Shown here: one piece after another, positions 42,639 to 53,145 of the stretch
How the letters are laid out: every line of letters begins with the position of its first letter
Numbering within the stretch: position 1 is the stretch's first letter
Source: Moraxella atlantae NBRC 14588
GTDB taxonomy: Bacteria > Pseudomonadota > Gammaproteobacteria > Pseudomonadales > Moraxellaceae
Length of the DNA stretch: 64,000 bases
Direction: 5' to 3'
Assembly: GCF_001591265.1 (NCBI RefSeq)
Contig: NZ_BCUL01000007.1
Location: 53,692-117,691 of the forward strand
The notes under the pieces: model-generated
Told to the model about the DNA's origin: nothing
The model's database searches: none
The model's input: the letters and a program-made list of their open reading frames with translations, nothing else
Program-made: the position numbers and the translations under genes

Positions 42639-43289
42639 ATGCAAGCTGAACACGCAAATCAAGCAGCACCAACCAATCAGCCTTATCTTTTGGTGCTATA
42701 TTACAGTGCCAACGGCTCAACCAAACAACTGGCGTACTACATCGCGCAAGGCATTGAGGATGCTGACGTGGGGGTTCGTGCGCGTATTCGTACCGTCGCG
42801 CCTGTCAGTACTACCTGTGAGGCCGTCGCGCCCGTGATTCCTGATGATGGCGACCTATATGCCACACAAGATGATTTGCGTGACTGTGTGGGCTTGGCAT
42901 TGGGTAGCCCAACGCATTTTGGCAACATGGCTGCACCGATGAAATACTTTTGGGACAACAGTGTCACGCTGTGGTTGGCAGGCGATTTGCAAAACAAACC
43001 TGCCTGTGTGTTTACCACCAGCGGCTCGATGCATGGTGGACAAGAAACCACGCTCATTAGTATGATGACACCACTATGGCATCATGGCATGTTGGTGCTT
43101 GGGTTGCCATACAGCGAGCCTGCGCTCAACCGCACCCAACAAGGCGGTACGCCCTACGGTGCAACCCACGTGAGCGGCGCGCAGCACCAAAACCCCTTGA
43201 CCGCTGATGAAATCGCCCTTGCCATCGCCCAAGGCAAACGCTTAGCAAATACCGCGCGCGCATTGCTCAATACACCGATTGGTCACTGA
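42639..43289 (+). CDS. wrbA: WrbA-like NAD(P)H:quinone oxidoreductase (flavodoxin fold)
   Basis: A 216-residue flavodoxin-like protein. The FMN phosphate loop is YYSANGSTKQLA, and the WrbA-type block is LALGSPTHFGNMAAPMKYFWD. The TTSGSMHGGQETTL and GTPYGATHVSG segments are also kept, all characteristic of the WrbA/NQO4 family, which reduces quinones by two electrons. It is a little longer than WrbA (198). The ATG at 42639 has AGGT upstream. The DUF2069 gene follows after one base, clearly in one operon. Confidence 0.88.
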   Translation: MQAEHANQAAPTNQPYLLVLYYSANGSTKQLAYYIAQGIEDADVGVRARIRTVAPVSTTCEAVAPVIPDDGDLYATQDDLRDCVGLALGSPTHFGNMAAPMKYFWDNSVTLWLAGDLQNKPACVFTTSGSMHGGQETTLISMMTPLWHHGMLVLGLPYSEPALNRTQQGGTPYGATHVSGAQHQNPLTADEIALAIAQGKRLANTARALLNTPIGH

Positions 43290-43290
43290 C

Positions 43291-43713
43291 ATGGCAAAGA
43301 TGAAACAATCTGCCGAGCAGCTAGCACAGGCGGCAAATAGCCTGCGCACACGGCTGCGCGGTGGGTGGTGGTTGTGGCTGGGTTGGCGGTGGTTGGGTGT
43401 GCCGATTTTGACGGCGTATTTACTGACCACCAAACCATCGGTATTCGGTGGGATCGTGTGGCAAGGGCTGTGGTTGCTGCCTGCCTTGCTGGCAAGCCCG
43501 TGGGTAATGAGGGGCAGACAGCCGTATGCCTTGACGATGATTGGTATGTTATTGCTGATTTATTGGGGTGGCAGCGGCATGGTCGCGCTACAATATGGCT
43601 TGACACAAGTATGGACGCTACTGGCGGTGTGGTTGGTGGATTTTGTTTTGCTGGGTTTGATCAACTATTGGCTATTTATGCTGCTAAAAAAATTGCCAAA
43701 AATGCATGCTTAG
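43291..43713 (+). CDS. DUF2069 family membrane protein
   Basis: A 140-residue membrane protein with four predicted helices (WWLWLGWRWLGVPILTAYLLT, GIVWQGLWLLPALLASPWV, ALTMIGMLLLIYWGGSGMVAL, WLVDFVLLGLINYWLFMLL). DUF2069 (PF09842) proteins very often sit after wrbA in gammaproteobacteria, as here with a one-base gap. No biochemical role is known. It is closed by the hairpin at 43734-43769. Confidence 0.85.
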   Translation: MAKMKQSAEQLAQAANSLRTRLRGGWWLWLGWRWLGVPILTAYLLTTKPSVFGGIVWQGLWLLPALLASPWVMRGRQPYALTMIGMLLLIYWGGSGMVALQYGLTQVWTLLAVWLVDFVLLGLINYWLFMLLKKLPKMHA

Positions 43714-43733
43714 TTTTTTTTGTATAAAACATA

Positions 43734-43769
43734 AAAAAGGCTAAAGCCGCTAGGAGCGTTAGCCTTTTT
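43734..43769. terminator. Bidirectional terminator after the wrbA operon
   Basis: Stem AAAAAGGCTAA/TTAGCCTTTTT with a 14-base loop, between converging genes. Confidence 0.88.
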
Positions 43770-43845
43770 GCCGTTTCATGTTTCATCAACTGTTTGGTCA
43801 AACGTCAAACCACAAACGCGTTGCCTGCTTGTTCGATTAAATGGC

Positions 43846-44556
43846 TTAATTTAGCTTAACCAAATTCATCTCCATGCGCCGTCCGTCATTGGTCTGCACC
43901 ACTTTGACTGGCAAGTAATCTAGCGCAGGCGCAAGCCAAAAGCTGGTTTGGCGGTCTTTGTCATCATGGATGCGGTCAATGCGCACGACATCAAATGTGC
44001 CTGCAGGCACGCTTAAGCGCGTTGGCGCAGACATGGTAAACGGCACCGCTTCGACTTTGTTACGCCCAACCATGGCATAATTGCCGCGAAAACGGTTGTT
44101 TTTCAAATCCTCACGAATTTGCACCTCAAGGCTTAAATCATCATATGCTGCTTGCTTTAATGGCAGCGTTTGGGTTTTGCCTTTGTGGGTACTGGTAACT
44201 TGCTTGGTAGTAGGGTTAAAGCGTAAATCGGTGGTATTACCCACACCCAAAACCTTGTATTGCGTGCTACTGGTCAATGGCTGTACCACGCCGCCTACGT
44301 TACCAAACGTTGCAGCTTGGCGCGCTGATGCTAGCTTGCCCACATTGGCGCGTACGTTGTAGTTGTACTGGTTGCCGTTTTTGCTCAAGGTGCGCGTTGC
44401 CATGCCGTTGTATTTGTTTTCAATGTTAAATTGATAGACGGCGGTAAATGGTGCAACATCGGCTTGCGCCACACCGACAATACCCAAACTTACCGCCAGT
44501 AGGGCAGCACGTTGCCAATGCTGCGTTGTCAAATTACCCGTTTTAAGATTCAACAT
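43846..44556 (-). CDS. DUF3108 family exported protein
   Basis: A 236-residue protein with an N-terminal signal (AALLAVSLGIVGVAQA, cleavage before DVAPF). The mature part is beta-rich, with FTAVYQFNIENKYNGMATRTL near its start, DLSLEVQIREDLKNN in the middle, and FDVVRIDRIHD...SFWLAPALDYLPVKVVQTNDG at the end. This is the usual DUF3108 (PF11306) pattern. The role is unknown; relatives are predicted periplasmic. It is transcribed away from groESL. Confidence 0.82.
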   Translation of the reverse strand: MLNLKTGNLTTQHWQRAALLAVSLGIVGVAQADVAPFTAVYQFNIENKYNGMATRTLSKNGNQYNYNVRANVGKLASARQAATFGNVGGVVQPLTSSTQYKVLGVGNTTDLRFNPTTKQVTSTHKGKTQTLPLKQAAYDDLSLEVQIREDLKNNRFRGNYAMVGRNKVEAVPFTMSAPTRLSVPAGTFDVVRIDRIHDDKDRQTSFWLAPALDYLPVKVVQTNDGRRMEMNLVKLN

Positions 44557-44890
44557 GATGTTACCTGCTGGCTAAATTGTAACTAAATATGACAACTATG
44601 ATGGGCGTGATCGCCAAATTTTACAAGTTAAAATGCGACAAAATTACAAATCATTATATTTTTAGCAGATTTGTGACATAATTACTTGATTTTTAAACCC
44701 TTTAACAAAATGCTAAAAAATTGCTACCAAAGCTTGAACAAATTTTGTCTCATCCCCATTGTGTCAAGTAATTTGATTGACCACCGCATAATAACAATCG
44801 TGGGTGCAATCAAACCTTTTGCGTCGTCCACCTAAGATCACCTAAGATCGATGGCGGCGTGTTTTTCACAACAATTTGCTGGAGTTGAAC
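44557..44890 (+). other. groESL upstream region
   Basis: These 334 AT-rich bases hold the heat-shock promoter described separately. CACCTAAGATCACCTAAGATC is a small direct repeat close to 44830. There is no CIRCE operator-like inverted repeat. Confidence 0.6.
44733..44760 (+). promoter_or_regulatory. Sigma-32 (heat-shock) promoter of groESL
   Basis: CTTGAA is followed after 15 bases by CCCCATTG, an excellent match to the RpoH consensus. It lies 130 bases upstream of groES, so heat induction of groESL is expected. Confidence 0.85.
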
Positions 44891-45181
44891 ATGAACATTC
44901 GTCCTTTACATGACCGTATTGTCGTGCGCCGTAGTGAAGAAGAGCAAAAAACCGCAGGCGGCTTGCTATTGGCAAACAATGCCCAAGAAAAACCCTCACA
45001 AGGCGAAGTGCTGGCTGTGGGTAATGGACAAATCCGTGACAACGGCGACGTGCGCCCCTTAGACGTCAAGGTTGGTGACACTGTATTATTTGGTCAATAT
45101 GCAGGCTCAACCGTCAAAGTTGATGGCGAAGAGCTACTGATCATGCGCGAAAGCGACGTATTGGGTGTGGTCACCAAATAA
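44891..45181 (+). CDS. groES: Co-chaperonin GroES
   Basis: The heptameric lid of the GroEL folding chamber. The 96 residues contain [14 protein letters not shown], the mobile loop [20 protein letters not shown] and the GTKVDG-like [13 protein letters not shown] end. ATG 44891 with GGAG 9 bases upstream gives the standard length. It precedes groEL by 115 bases in one operon driven by the heat-shock promoter. Confidence 0.98.
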   Translation: MNIRPLHDRIVVRRSEEEQKTAGGLLLANNAQEKPSQGEVLAVGNGQIRDNGDVRPLDVKVGDTVLFGQYAGSTVKVDGEELLIMRESDVLGVVTK

Positions 45182-45278
45182 GTTGGCGGTTTGTTGCACA
45201 AAAATGCGCTGATAAGCGGTTGAAAAACGCGCAGATAACCAAATTTATAACCCATTCGCAAACTTATGAACCATTTAA

Positions 45279-46943
<1,665 letters not shown>

Positions 46944-46983
46944 GCCGACGCTAGCTATTGTAGATAGCCCGTTATAACGTGCA

Positions 46984-47017
46984 AAACCCTGTCAAACGGA
47001 TGTTTGGCAGGGTTTTT
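46984..47017. terminator. groESL terminator
   Basis: Stem AACCCTGTCAAAC/GTTTGGCAGGGTT (one mismatch) with a T-run, between converging genes. Confidence 0.88.
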
Positions 47018-47033
47018 TATCGATAAAACTTGG

Positions 47034-47402
47034 TTAGTTTTTATCGTTATCAGAAAAACGATCTAGGTGTTTGACGGCAAAACGCAGCAATGCCCATAGT
47101 TGTTGGTCTTGCTCGCCCAGCGCGTCCCATAGCGCGTCTTCTGACAATACGCTGTACTCGCCCTGTGTCGTCAAATCCAGGTCTGCACCTGCATCCACCG
47201 CGTCATTGAGCTGACCGTATTCACCGTTGGTATAAAATGTTTCCAATTTTTGCATAATGGCGACGCTGTGTTGCCAGTGTGTTCGCGCCTGTTCAAGTTT
47301 TGGCTGCAATGCCAACCATTCACGATACAGGGCTTGGATTTCATCCAGTCGCTGCTGCATAGCTTGGATTTCATTGGTATTGGGTGAAGTATTTGGCGAC
47401 AT
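47034..47402 (-). CDS. DUF4298 domain-containing protein
   Basis: A 122-residue acidic protein, largely helical: a coiled-coil-like first half (NEIQAMQQRLDEIQALYREWLALQPKLEQA) then YTNGEYGQLNDAVDAGADLD and a LSEDALWDALGEQDQQLWALLRF segment, matching DUF4298 (PF14131). The function is unknown. Its ATG overlaps the yaaA stop (TGATG), so the two are translationally coupled. Its occurrence beside yaaA might suggest a link to oxidative stress, but that is only context. Confidence 0.8.
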   Translation of the reverse strand: MSPNTSPNTNEIQAMQQRLDEIQALYREWLALQPKLEQARTHWQHSVAIMQKLETFYTNGEYGQLNDAVDAGADLDLTTQGEYSVLSEDALWDALGEQDQQLWALLRFAVKHLDRFSDNDKN

Positions 47403-48217
47403 CAATCATGCTCCCGTCTAAACACAAATTGCGTCTTACTGGACGCTTCTGGCACAAAATAATAACCGTCTAGGTCAAAATTTTGCAACTCTTCAGGATT
47501 TTTAAGTTGGTGGCAGGCGGCATAGCGCATCATCAAGCCACGCGCGTGTTTGGCATAAAAACTGATTACCTTGTAAGTACCGTTTTTACCATCCTCAAAA
47601 CGTGGCGTGATCACAGTTTGGCTCAAACTTGCACTTTTTACCGCCTTAAAGTATTCATTCGACGCTAAATTGATCAGCACTGTATCGCCGTTTTGTGCCA
47701 TGCGCTTGGCAAGCGTATCGCCAATTTGGTCGCCCCAAAACTCATACAAGTTATTGCCGCGCGCATTTGCAAGTTTGCTGCCCATCTCAAGCCGATATGG
47801 CATGATAAAATCCAACGGCTTGAGCACACCGTATAACCCCGATAAAATCCCCAAATGCTGCTGCAAATATTCAACCGCAGCAAGCGATAGGCTGTTAGCG
47901 TCCAATCCTTGATACACATCACCTGCAAACAGATACAACGCAGGTTTGGCATGGTCAAGGGTAAACGGGCGGTCATCATCCCATGCCCAACGTTGATTGC
48001 GTTCGGCATTGGTTGCCGCAAGTTTGTGCGAAATGCCCAGCAAAGCCATCAAATCGACAGGGTCCAGCGGTTTGAGCAATGCCATCAGCGCACAGGCTTG
48101 TGGCATTAGCATGGGCTGGTGGTCGGCGAGCGGTGCATATTGTAAGTACGATTCCACCACAGGTGGTAAGGTGCACGTTTCGTCCAAGTTTTTGGCAGGC
48201 GAGAGCAAAAAATACAT
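47402..48217 (-). CDS. yaaA: Peroxide stress protein YaaA (DUF328)
   Basis: In E. coli YaaA limits free iron under peroxide stress and is induced by OxyR; it also has a DNA-binding fold. The 271-residue protein starts with the hallmark MYFLLSPAKNLDE. It continues with QPALYLFAGDVYQGLDA-like (here KPALYLFAGDVYQGLD), the GVLKPLDFIMPYRLEMGSK block, NLASNEYFKA and the ISFYAKHARGLMMRY end. All are strongly conserved in the family. It is the first gene of a two-gene operon with the DUF4298 gene. Confidence 0.93.
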   Translation of the reverse strand: MYFLLSPAKNLDETCTLPPVVESYLQYAPLADHQPMLMPQACALMALLKPLDPVDLMALLGISHKLAATNAERNQRWAWDDDRPFTLDHAKPALYLFAGDVYQGLDANSLSLAAVEYLQQHLGILSGLYGVLKPLDFIMPYRLEMGSKLANARGNNLYEFWGDQIGDTLAKRMAQNGDTVLINLASNEYFKAVKSASLSQTVITPRFEDGKNGTYKVISFYAKHARGLMMRYAACHQLKNPEELQNFDLDGYYFVPEASSKTQFVFRREHD

Positions 48218-48339
48218 GGGCAGCTATCCAAAAGTGTATTGAGCAAAGATTATACAATAGCCGCAGGCAAAAAATTTGGCTAAAATGCCGTTTTAGCCAG
48301 ATGATTTTACCCAGCCGATGATCTCCCGATAAACGTGTC

Positions 48340-50133
48340 ATGCCAAATCTGAATTTTTCTTTACTCGTTGATACCCGTTGGTGCTTGGACGCGCTGCTCA
48401 GAGACGGGCATATTGACCAGCGCGATTATAACTTGGTGCTGACCAGTCAGCGACCGCAGCTGCATCCGCTACAAATTATTGCAGGCTTTAATTTAACTGA
48501 TAAAAAAACCGCCAATCAAACCGTTGGCAATCCGCCAACAGTGCTGACCTTAGACTGGCTGAATCATTGGCTATCCGCTAAGGCAAACGTGGCGTATGTG
48601 CGCATCGATCCTTTGAAAGTCGATGTGCCTGCCGTCACAGCGGTAATGTCGTTTGAATATGCCAAATCGCAGCACATTTTGGCGGTGGCGGTTGATGACA
48701 CGCAAGTGACCATCGGCACCGATCAGCCACTGTACCACGATTGGCAAGCCAACATCGCACAGGTGGTCGCACCACGTACGGTGCATACGGTGCTGTTAAG
48801 CCCTGCCCAAATCAACCGCTATCGGCAAGAATTTTACCAAGTCAGCAAGGCAATCGCAGGCGCGCACAGCCAACAACGCCGTGCCGAAGCCGATATTACC
48901 AACGTTGAGGCATTACTACAGCTTGGCAACCTTGATAATATCGAAAATCCCGATGCCAACGATCAACACATCGTGCGTGTGGTCGATTGGCTGCTGCAAT
49001 ACGCTTTTGACCAACGCGCTAGCGATATTCACCTTGAGCCGCGGCGTGATACAGGTAAGGTGCGCTTTCGTATTGATGGCGTACTACACACCGTCTATGA
49101 AATGCCTGTGGGTATTATGACGGCGGTGGTGGCGCGGATTAAAATTCTGGGTAGGCTCAATGTTGCTGAAAAACGCAAGCCGCAAGACGGACGGCTCAAG
49201 ACGCGCACGCCAAAAGGGCAAGAAACCGAGCTGCGCTTATCCACACTACCGACGGCATTTGGTGAAAAACTGGTCATGCGCGTGTTTGACCCCGATGTTT
49301 TGGTGCGCACGTTTGAGCAGTTAGGCTTGACAGGGCGTGACTTGCAAAAATGGCATGAGATGACGCGCGCGCCCAACGGCATTATTTTGGTGACAGGACC
49401 GACGGGTTCGGGCAAGACCACGACACTTTATAGCACGCTCAAGCAGCTTGCCACGCCTGAAGTCAATGTCTGCACCATTGAAGACCCGATTGAGATGGTT
49501 GAGCCAGCATTTAACCAAATGCAAGTACAAAGCAACATTGACTTGACGTTTGCCGATGGCATTCGCGCATTGATGCGTCAAGATCCTGACATCATCATGG
49601 TCGGTGAGATTCGCGACACTGAGACGGCAGACATGGCAGTGCAAGCGTCCTTGACGGGGCATTTGGTGCTCTCAACGCTGCATACCAATGACGCGCCGAG
49701 TTCATTGACCCGTTTGCATGATCTGGGTGTTGCGCCGTTTTTGACCGCGGCGACGATTTTGGGCGTGATGGCGCAGCGGTTGGTGCGTACCTTGTGCCCG
49801 CATTGCAAAACCCAACGGCCGATTAGTGACGGCGAGGTACAAATATGGCACACACTGGTGCACCCATGGAAAGCCCCTGTACCCAGTCACATCGCCCACG
49901 CAACAGGCTGCGAGCATTGCCGCGATACAGGCTATTTGGGGCGTATTGGTTTGTATGAAATTATGGTACTCAACCAAGACACCAAGCGTTTGATTAGTGA
50001 GGGTGCCAGTCTTAATGCATTGACGCAAAAGGCGTACCAAGACGGTTTGCAACCGCTACGACTGGCAGGCGCGCGCAAGATCGCTGAAGGCGTGACCAGC
50101 TTTGAGGAGGTTGTGCGCGTTGTGCCACTGTAG
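48340..50133 (+). CDS. GspE/PilB family secretion or pilus ATPase
   Basis: A 597-residue hexameric assembly ATPase. N-terminal domain N1E-like region (about 1-150), then N2 domain (ASDIHLEPR, RFRIDGVLH) and the ATPase with Walker A VTGPTGSGKTTTLYS, Asp box TIEDPIE, Walker B DIIMVGEIRD and the His box SLTGHLVLSTLHTND. A C4 zinc motif follows (CPHC...CEHCRDTGYLGRIGLYEIM). It stands alone, without gsp or pil neighbours. It could serve type II secretion or a pilus; sequence by eye does not separate them, though the zinc module with a wide spacing is seen in both. Reported here as GspE/PulE family. Confidence 0.9.
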   Translation: MPNLNFSLLVDTRWCLDALLRDGHIDQRDYNLVLTSQRPQLHPLQIIAGFNLTDKKTANQTVGNPPTVLTLDWLNHWLSAKANVAYVRIDPLKVDVPAVTAVMSFEYAKSQHILAVAVDDTQVTIGTDQPLYHDWQANIAQVVAPRTVHTVLLSPAQINRYRQEFYQVSKAIAGAHSQQRRAEADITNVEALLQLGNLDNIENPDANDQHIVRVVDWLLQYAFDQRASDIHLEPRRDTGKVRFRIDGVLHTVYEMPVGIMTAVVARIKILGRLNVAEKRKPQDGRLKTRTPKGQETELRLSTLPTAFGEKLVMRVFDPDVLVRTFEQLGLTGRDLQKWHEMTRAPNGIILVTGPTGSGKTTTLYSTLKQLATPEVNVCTIEDPIEMVEPAFNQMQVQSNIDLTFADGIRALMRQDPDIIMVGEIRDTETADMAVQASLTGHLVLSTLHTNDAPSSLTRLHDLGVAPFLTAATILGVMAQRLVRTLCPHCKTQRPISDGEVQIWHTLVHPWKAPVPSHIAHATGCEHCRDTGYLGRIGLYEIMVLNQDTKRLISEGASLNALTQKAYQDGLQPLRLAGARKIAEGVTSFEEVVRVVPL

Positions 50134-50179
50134 GGGCGGCTAGGTTTCTACCGCATTTGACCTAAACCATACCTGCTAA

Positions 50180-50772
50180 CTACAATGTGGCAAGATGGTG
50201 TGGCGTTTTTTGCAGCTTGCTGACATCATACCGTTGCTGCTGAGCAATGGTTACGAACTGATGATAAGTGTTTTCATCCATCGTTGGCGTGCGAGATAGC
50301 ACCCACAGATACTTGTGGTTTGGCGTACCGACCAAGGCGTGTTGGTAGTTGTCATCCAGTGCCAACACCCAATAATCCGCCTTACCAAAGGGTAGCCAGC
50401 GTAAGCCTTGTGGCAAAAACGTTACTTTAAGCCGACTGGTGCTCTCACCGTTTTGGGTTGCCTGACCAATGCTTTGGATGACTTTGCCGTCTTTTTGCTT
50501 ACATTGGTTGTCCACCTTGATAGCACCGTTTGGTTGTTGGCTATAATTGGCGGTGACATCACTGGCGCAATGGCGTTGAAAAAACATCGGCAGACGCGTA
50601 ATTTCATACCATGTGCCCATATAGCGGTCTAAATCGACACGTGCCACCGTTTGCGGTGTGGTGGGCTGGGCATTGGCAGTGCGCGTCATACCCAAGCCAA
50701 CGACGTCCCAACGATAGCAATAGCGGCAAATTTGGCGGTTTTTTGGGATAAAATATTGTGGTATCGCGTCAT
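50180..50772 (-). pseudogene. blc: Lipocalin (Blc-like) with a frameshift inside the signal peptide
   Basis: The lipocalin domain is intact: VDLDRYMGTWYEITRLPMFFQRHC, then DYWVLALDDNYQHALVGTPNHKYLWVLSRTPTM, the bacterial lipocalin signature. Blc-type lipocalins bind lipids or lysophospholipids in the envelope. The natural start appears to be ATG at 50772 in another frame, giving MTRYHNILSQKTAKFAAIAI and a hydrophobic core, but this frame stops at a TGA (50688-50686). One base lost from a G-run at 50691-50693 explains it: restoring one G joins SLAWG to MTRTANA|QPT, an ideal signal-peptidase site. Either a real mutation or a sequencing error. Confidence 0.8.
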
Positions 50773-50970
50773 GATTTTTACAAAACCCCCATCCTTGGCA
50801 GGCTATCAAGCAATTTTAACCTAACAATAAAACGCCTCGCGGCAAAGCATTGGCTGGCAAAATGAGATAAAACGACCAAAGCAAAATAAATTTGATGAAT
50901 ATTATGAGACAAAGCCAGCCGTTAGGCAAGCACAATAATGCAAAACCACGGTTGAAGCAATCAAACAAGA

Positions 50971-51057
50971 TGGTGCCCAGAGCCGGACTTGAACCGGCAC
51001 GCTCTAAAGAGCGAGGGATTTTAAATCCCTTGTGTCTACCAATTTCACCATCCGGGC
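50971..51057 (-). tRNA. tRNA-Leu (TAA anticodon)
   Basis: 87 nt including encoded CCA. Acceptor GCCCGGA pairs with CTGGGC at the other end (one wobble). The anticodon stem is GGGAT-TTAAAAT-CCC with anticodon TAA. A long variable arm (CTCGCTCTTTAGAGCG) and T-arm GCCGG-TTCAAGT-CCGGC complete it. The long variable arm and anticodon identify leucine. It is cotranscribed with tRNA-Cys. Confidence 0.96.
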
Positions 51058-51090
51058 GGTGAGAGGTGTTAGGGTTTAACCTAAAAAAGA

Positions 51091-51164
51091 TGGAGGCTGA
51101 GGTCGGAATCGAACCGGCGTCCACGGATTTGCAATCCGCTGCATAACCACTCTGCCACCCAGCC
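51091..51164 (-). tRNA. tRNA-Cys (GCA anticodon)
   Basis: 74 nt with CCA encoded. Acceptor GGCTGGG/CTCAGCC, D-arm GGCAGAGTGGTTATGC, anticodon stem GCGGATTGCAAATCCGT with GCA, T-arm GCCGG-TTCGATT-CCGAC. Discriminator U (T) is the classical cysteine identity base. Confidence 0.96.
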
Positions 51165-51214
51165 ATCATAGTAATTCAAATAGCCGCGATAGGGCGTTTG
51201 AATTAAGGATTGCT

Positions 51215-51242
51215 ATCATAGCAAAAATTTTTAAAAGTGCAA
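51215..51242 (-). promoter_or_regulatory. Promoter of the tRNA-Cys/tRNA-Leu operon
   Basis: On the minus strand TTGCAC is followed after 16 bases by TATGAT. It lies about 50 bases upstream of tRNA-Cys. Confidence 0.65.
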
Positions 51243-51462
51243 GGATTTTTTGGCATTATCTGATGTTTATTGTTTAATAGGTGGTAAAATAGTCTAAAAA
51301 TAGCCTAAGTAGCATGAATTGCATGCTTACAACCGCTGTGATTGATACGTTTTCATCGTCGCAAAAATCGGCTACAATACGGCAAATTTTACAATTTTTC
51401 TCACGTCTTTTATTCAACCGTTTGCTGTTTTTTTATCAGTTTTTTAATACCAAGGAATCGCC

Positions 51463-52323
51463 ATGCCTGCCACCCGTTTAGACGGCAAAGCCTACGCCAA
51501 ACAAATTGAACTTGCGCTTGCTGAGCGCGTCACAGCACTCAAGGAACAAACGGGGCGCACACCGATTTTGGCAACCATTTTGGTGGGTGATGACCCAGCC
51601 TCAGCAACCTATGTCAAGATGAAAGGCAATGCCTGTCGGCGCGTTGGCATGGATTCGCTAAAAGTCACCCTACCTGCTGACACCACCACCGAGCAGTTAT
51701 TGGCAAAAATCGCCGAGCTTAACATCAATCCCGATGTACATGGCATTTTGCTGCAGCACCCTGTACCAAGCCAAATTGATGAGCGCGCGTGTTTTGACGC
51801 GATTGCCATCGAAAAAGATGTCGATGGTGTGACTTGTTTGGGCTTTGGTAAGATGGCAATGGGCGAGCCTGCATATGGCGCATGTACGCCGCAAGGCATC
51901 ATGTATTTGCTTGAGCAATACGGCATTGAACTGGCAGGCAAGCACGCGGTTGTGGTCGGGCGCAGCGCGATTTTGGGCAAACCAATGGCGATGATGTTGT
52001 TAAATGCCGATTGTACGGTGACGATTTGCCATTCTAAAACCCAAAATTTGCCACAAATCGTCAAGCAGGCTGATATCATTGTGGGCGCGGTTGGCAAGCC
52101 TGAGTTGATTAAAAAAGATTGGATCAAACACGGCGCGGTGGTGGTTGATGCAGGTTTTCATCCCACCGAAAACGGCGGTGTGGGTGACATCGAGTTGCGT
52201 GATATGGATGATATCGCCAGCGCGTTTACGCCTGTGCCAGGTGGCGTAGGTCCGATGACGATTAATACCTTGATTCGTCAAACGCTAGAAGCGGCAGAAA
52301 AAGCTGCTGCCAAAAACGTTTAA
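51463..52323 (+). CDS. folD: Methylenetetrahydrofolate dehydrogenase / methenyltetrahydrofolate cyclohydrolase
   Basis: Bifunctional enzyme of one-carbon metabolism making 10-formyl-THF and NADPH. The 286-residue protein has the catalytic site Y-x3-K ([11 protein letters not shown]) and [11 protein letters not shown], with EKDVDGVT close by. The dinucleotide-binding [28 protein letters not shown] follows, and the C-terminal [16 protein letters not shown] closes the family pattern. Length is normal. ATG 51463 follows AAGGAATCGCC. Confidence 0.97.
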   Translation: MPATRLDGKAYAKQIELALAERVTALKEQTGRTPILATILVGDDPASATYVKMKGNACRRVGMDSLKVTLPADTTTEQLLAKIAELNINPDVHGILLQHPVPSQIDERACFDAIAIEKDVDGVTCLGFGKMAMGEPAYGACTPQGIMYLLEQYGIELAGKHAVVVGRSAILGKPMAMMLLNADCTVTICHSKTQNLPQIVKQADIIVGAVGKPELIKKDWIKHGAVVVDAGFHPTENGGVGDIELRDMDDIASAFTPVPGGVGPMTINTLIRQTLEAAEKAAAKNV

Positions 52324-52364
52324 AACCGATCATTTAGCTATTTAAGATTTAGTCACTTAGTATT

Positions 52365-53057
52365 TTGGTAGATACAGTGTCTGTGCCTGCCGAGCTACTG
52401 GCAGCCCTACATGCGGTGCTGCCGTCGGCGGATTTACGCGCCACTGCCGTGCCATTGCTGGCAACTGACCGACCGTTTGGCTTGTGGCTGATTGATGACA
52501 ATTTTTGCCATCAAGACTTGACCCCCACTGCCATCGAACGCTTGTGGGCGCATTGTCCGTATTGGGTGTTTGCGTGGGCATCGGGGCAGGTATTGGCGCG
52601 CCATATTTTGTCTGCGCCGCACACGGTGGCAGGCAAGGTTGTGCTGGATTTTGGGGCAGGTTCGGGCATCGTGGGCATTGCCGCCAAACGGGCAGGCGCG
52701 CGTGAAGTGATTTGTTGCGACATTGACCCTGTTAGCTTGCTGGCGTGTCAAGCCAATGCCGCGCTCAATGGTGAAACCATCACACCACTAGATGATCTAT
52801 ACGCTTTGCCAACTTTAGGTATGGATAAAGTCGATGTACTGTGCATGGCGGATGTGCTGTATGACACAGCAAACGTGGCATGGTTGGACAATGTGCTGGC
52901 TTTTGCTAATACGGTTTGGTTGGCAGATAGTCGGCTTAAAAACCTTGCCCATCCGCGTTATCAGCGCGTGGCGACAATCGAGCAAACCACGACTTTACCC
53001 GATATGGATGAGGCGCGTCAGTTTAACCGCGTGACGTTGTACCAAACCATATGTTAG
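52365..53057 (+). CDS. Class I SAM-dependent methyltransferase
   Basis: A 230-residue Rossmann-fold methyltransferase. Motif I is VVLDFGAGSGIVGIAAKRAGA, followed by the acidic VICCDIDP. The VLCMADVLYDTANVAW segment is in the position of motif IV. The nearest families by eye are the Nnt1/ETFB-lysine and L11-type protein methyltransferases, which share FGAGSG...AGA..V...DIDP. The substrate is unclear. A TTG at 52365 opens the frame; GTG at 52377 is an alternative, and no ATG is near. It follows folD by 41 bases and may be in its transcript. Confidence 0.8.
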   Translation: MVDTVSVPAELLAALHAVLPSADLRATAVPLLATDRPFGLWLIDDNFCHQDLTPTAIERLWAHCPYWVFAWASGQVLARHILSAPHTVAGKVVLDFGAGSGIVGIAAKRAGAREVICCDIDPVSLLACQANAALNGETITPLDDLYALPTLGMDKVDVLCMADVLYDTANVAWLDNVLAFANTVWLADSRLKNLAHPRYQRVATIEQTTTLPDMDEARQFNRVTLYQTIC

Positions 53058-53065
53058 GTCGCGTT

Positions 53066-53136
53066 GAATTTTTAAAACCACACAGTTTTTAAAACCACAC
53101 AGTTTTTAAAACTACACAGTTTTTAAAACCACACAA
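53066..53136. repeat. Tandem 17-bp repeat upstream of dcd
   Basis: About four near-identical copies of a CACACAGTTTTTAAAAC unit (one C-to-T variant) lie between the methyltransferase gene and dcd. The last copy runs straight into the AAGGAA ribosome-binding site. Confidence 0.9.
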
Positions 53137-53145
53137 GGAAATGAC

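Noticed and set aside
48340..50133. GspE/PilB ATPase considered as part of a secretion-system cluster
   Set aside because: No other gsp or pil genes lie within several kilobases on either side, so no system can be claimed here.
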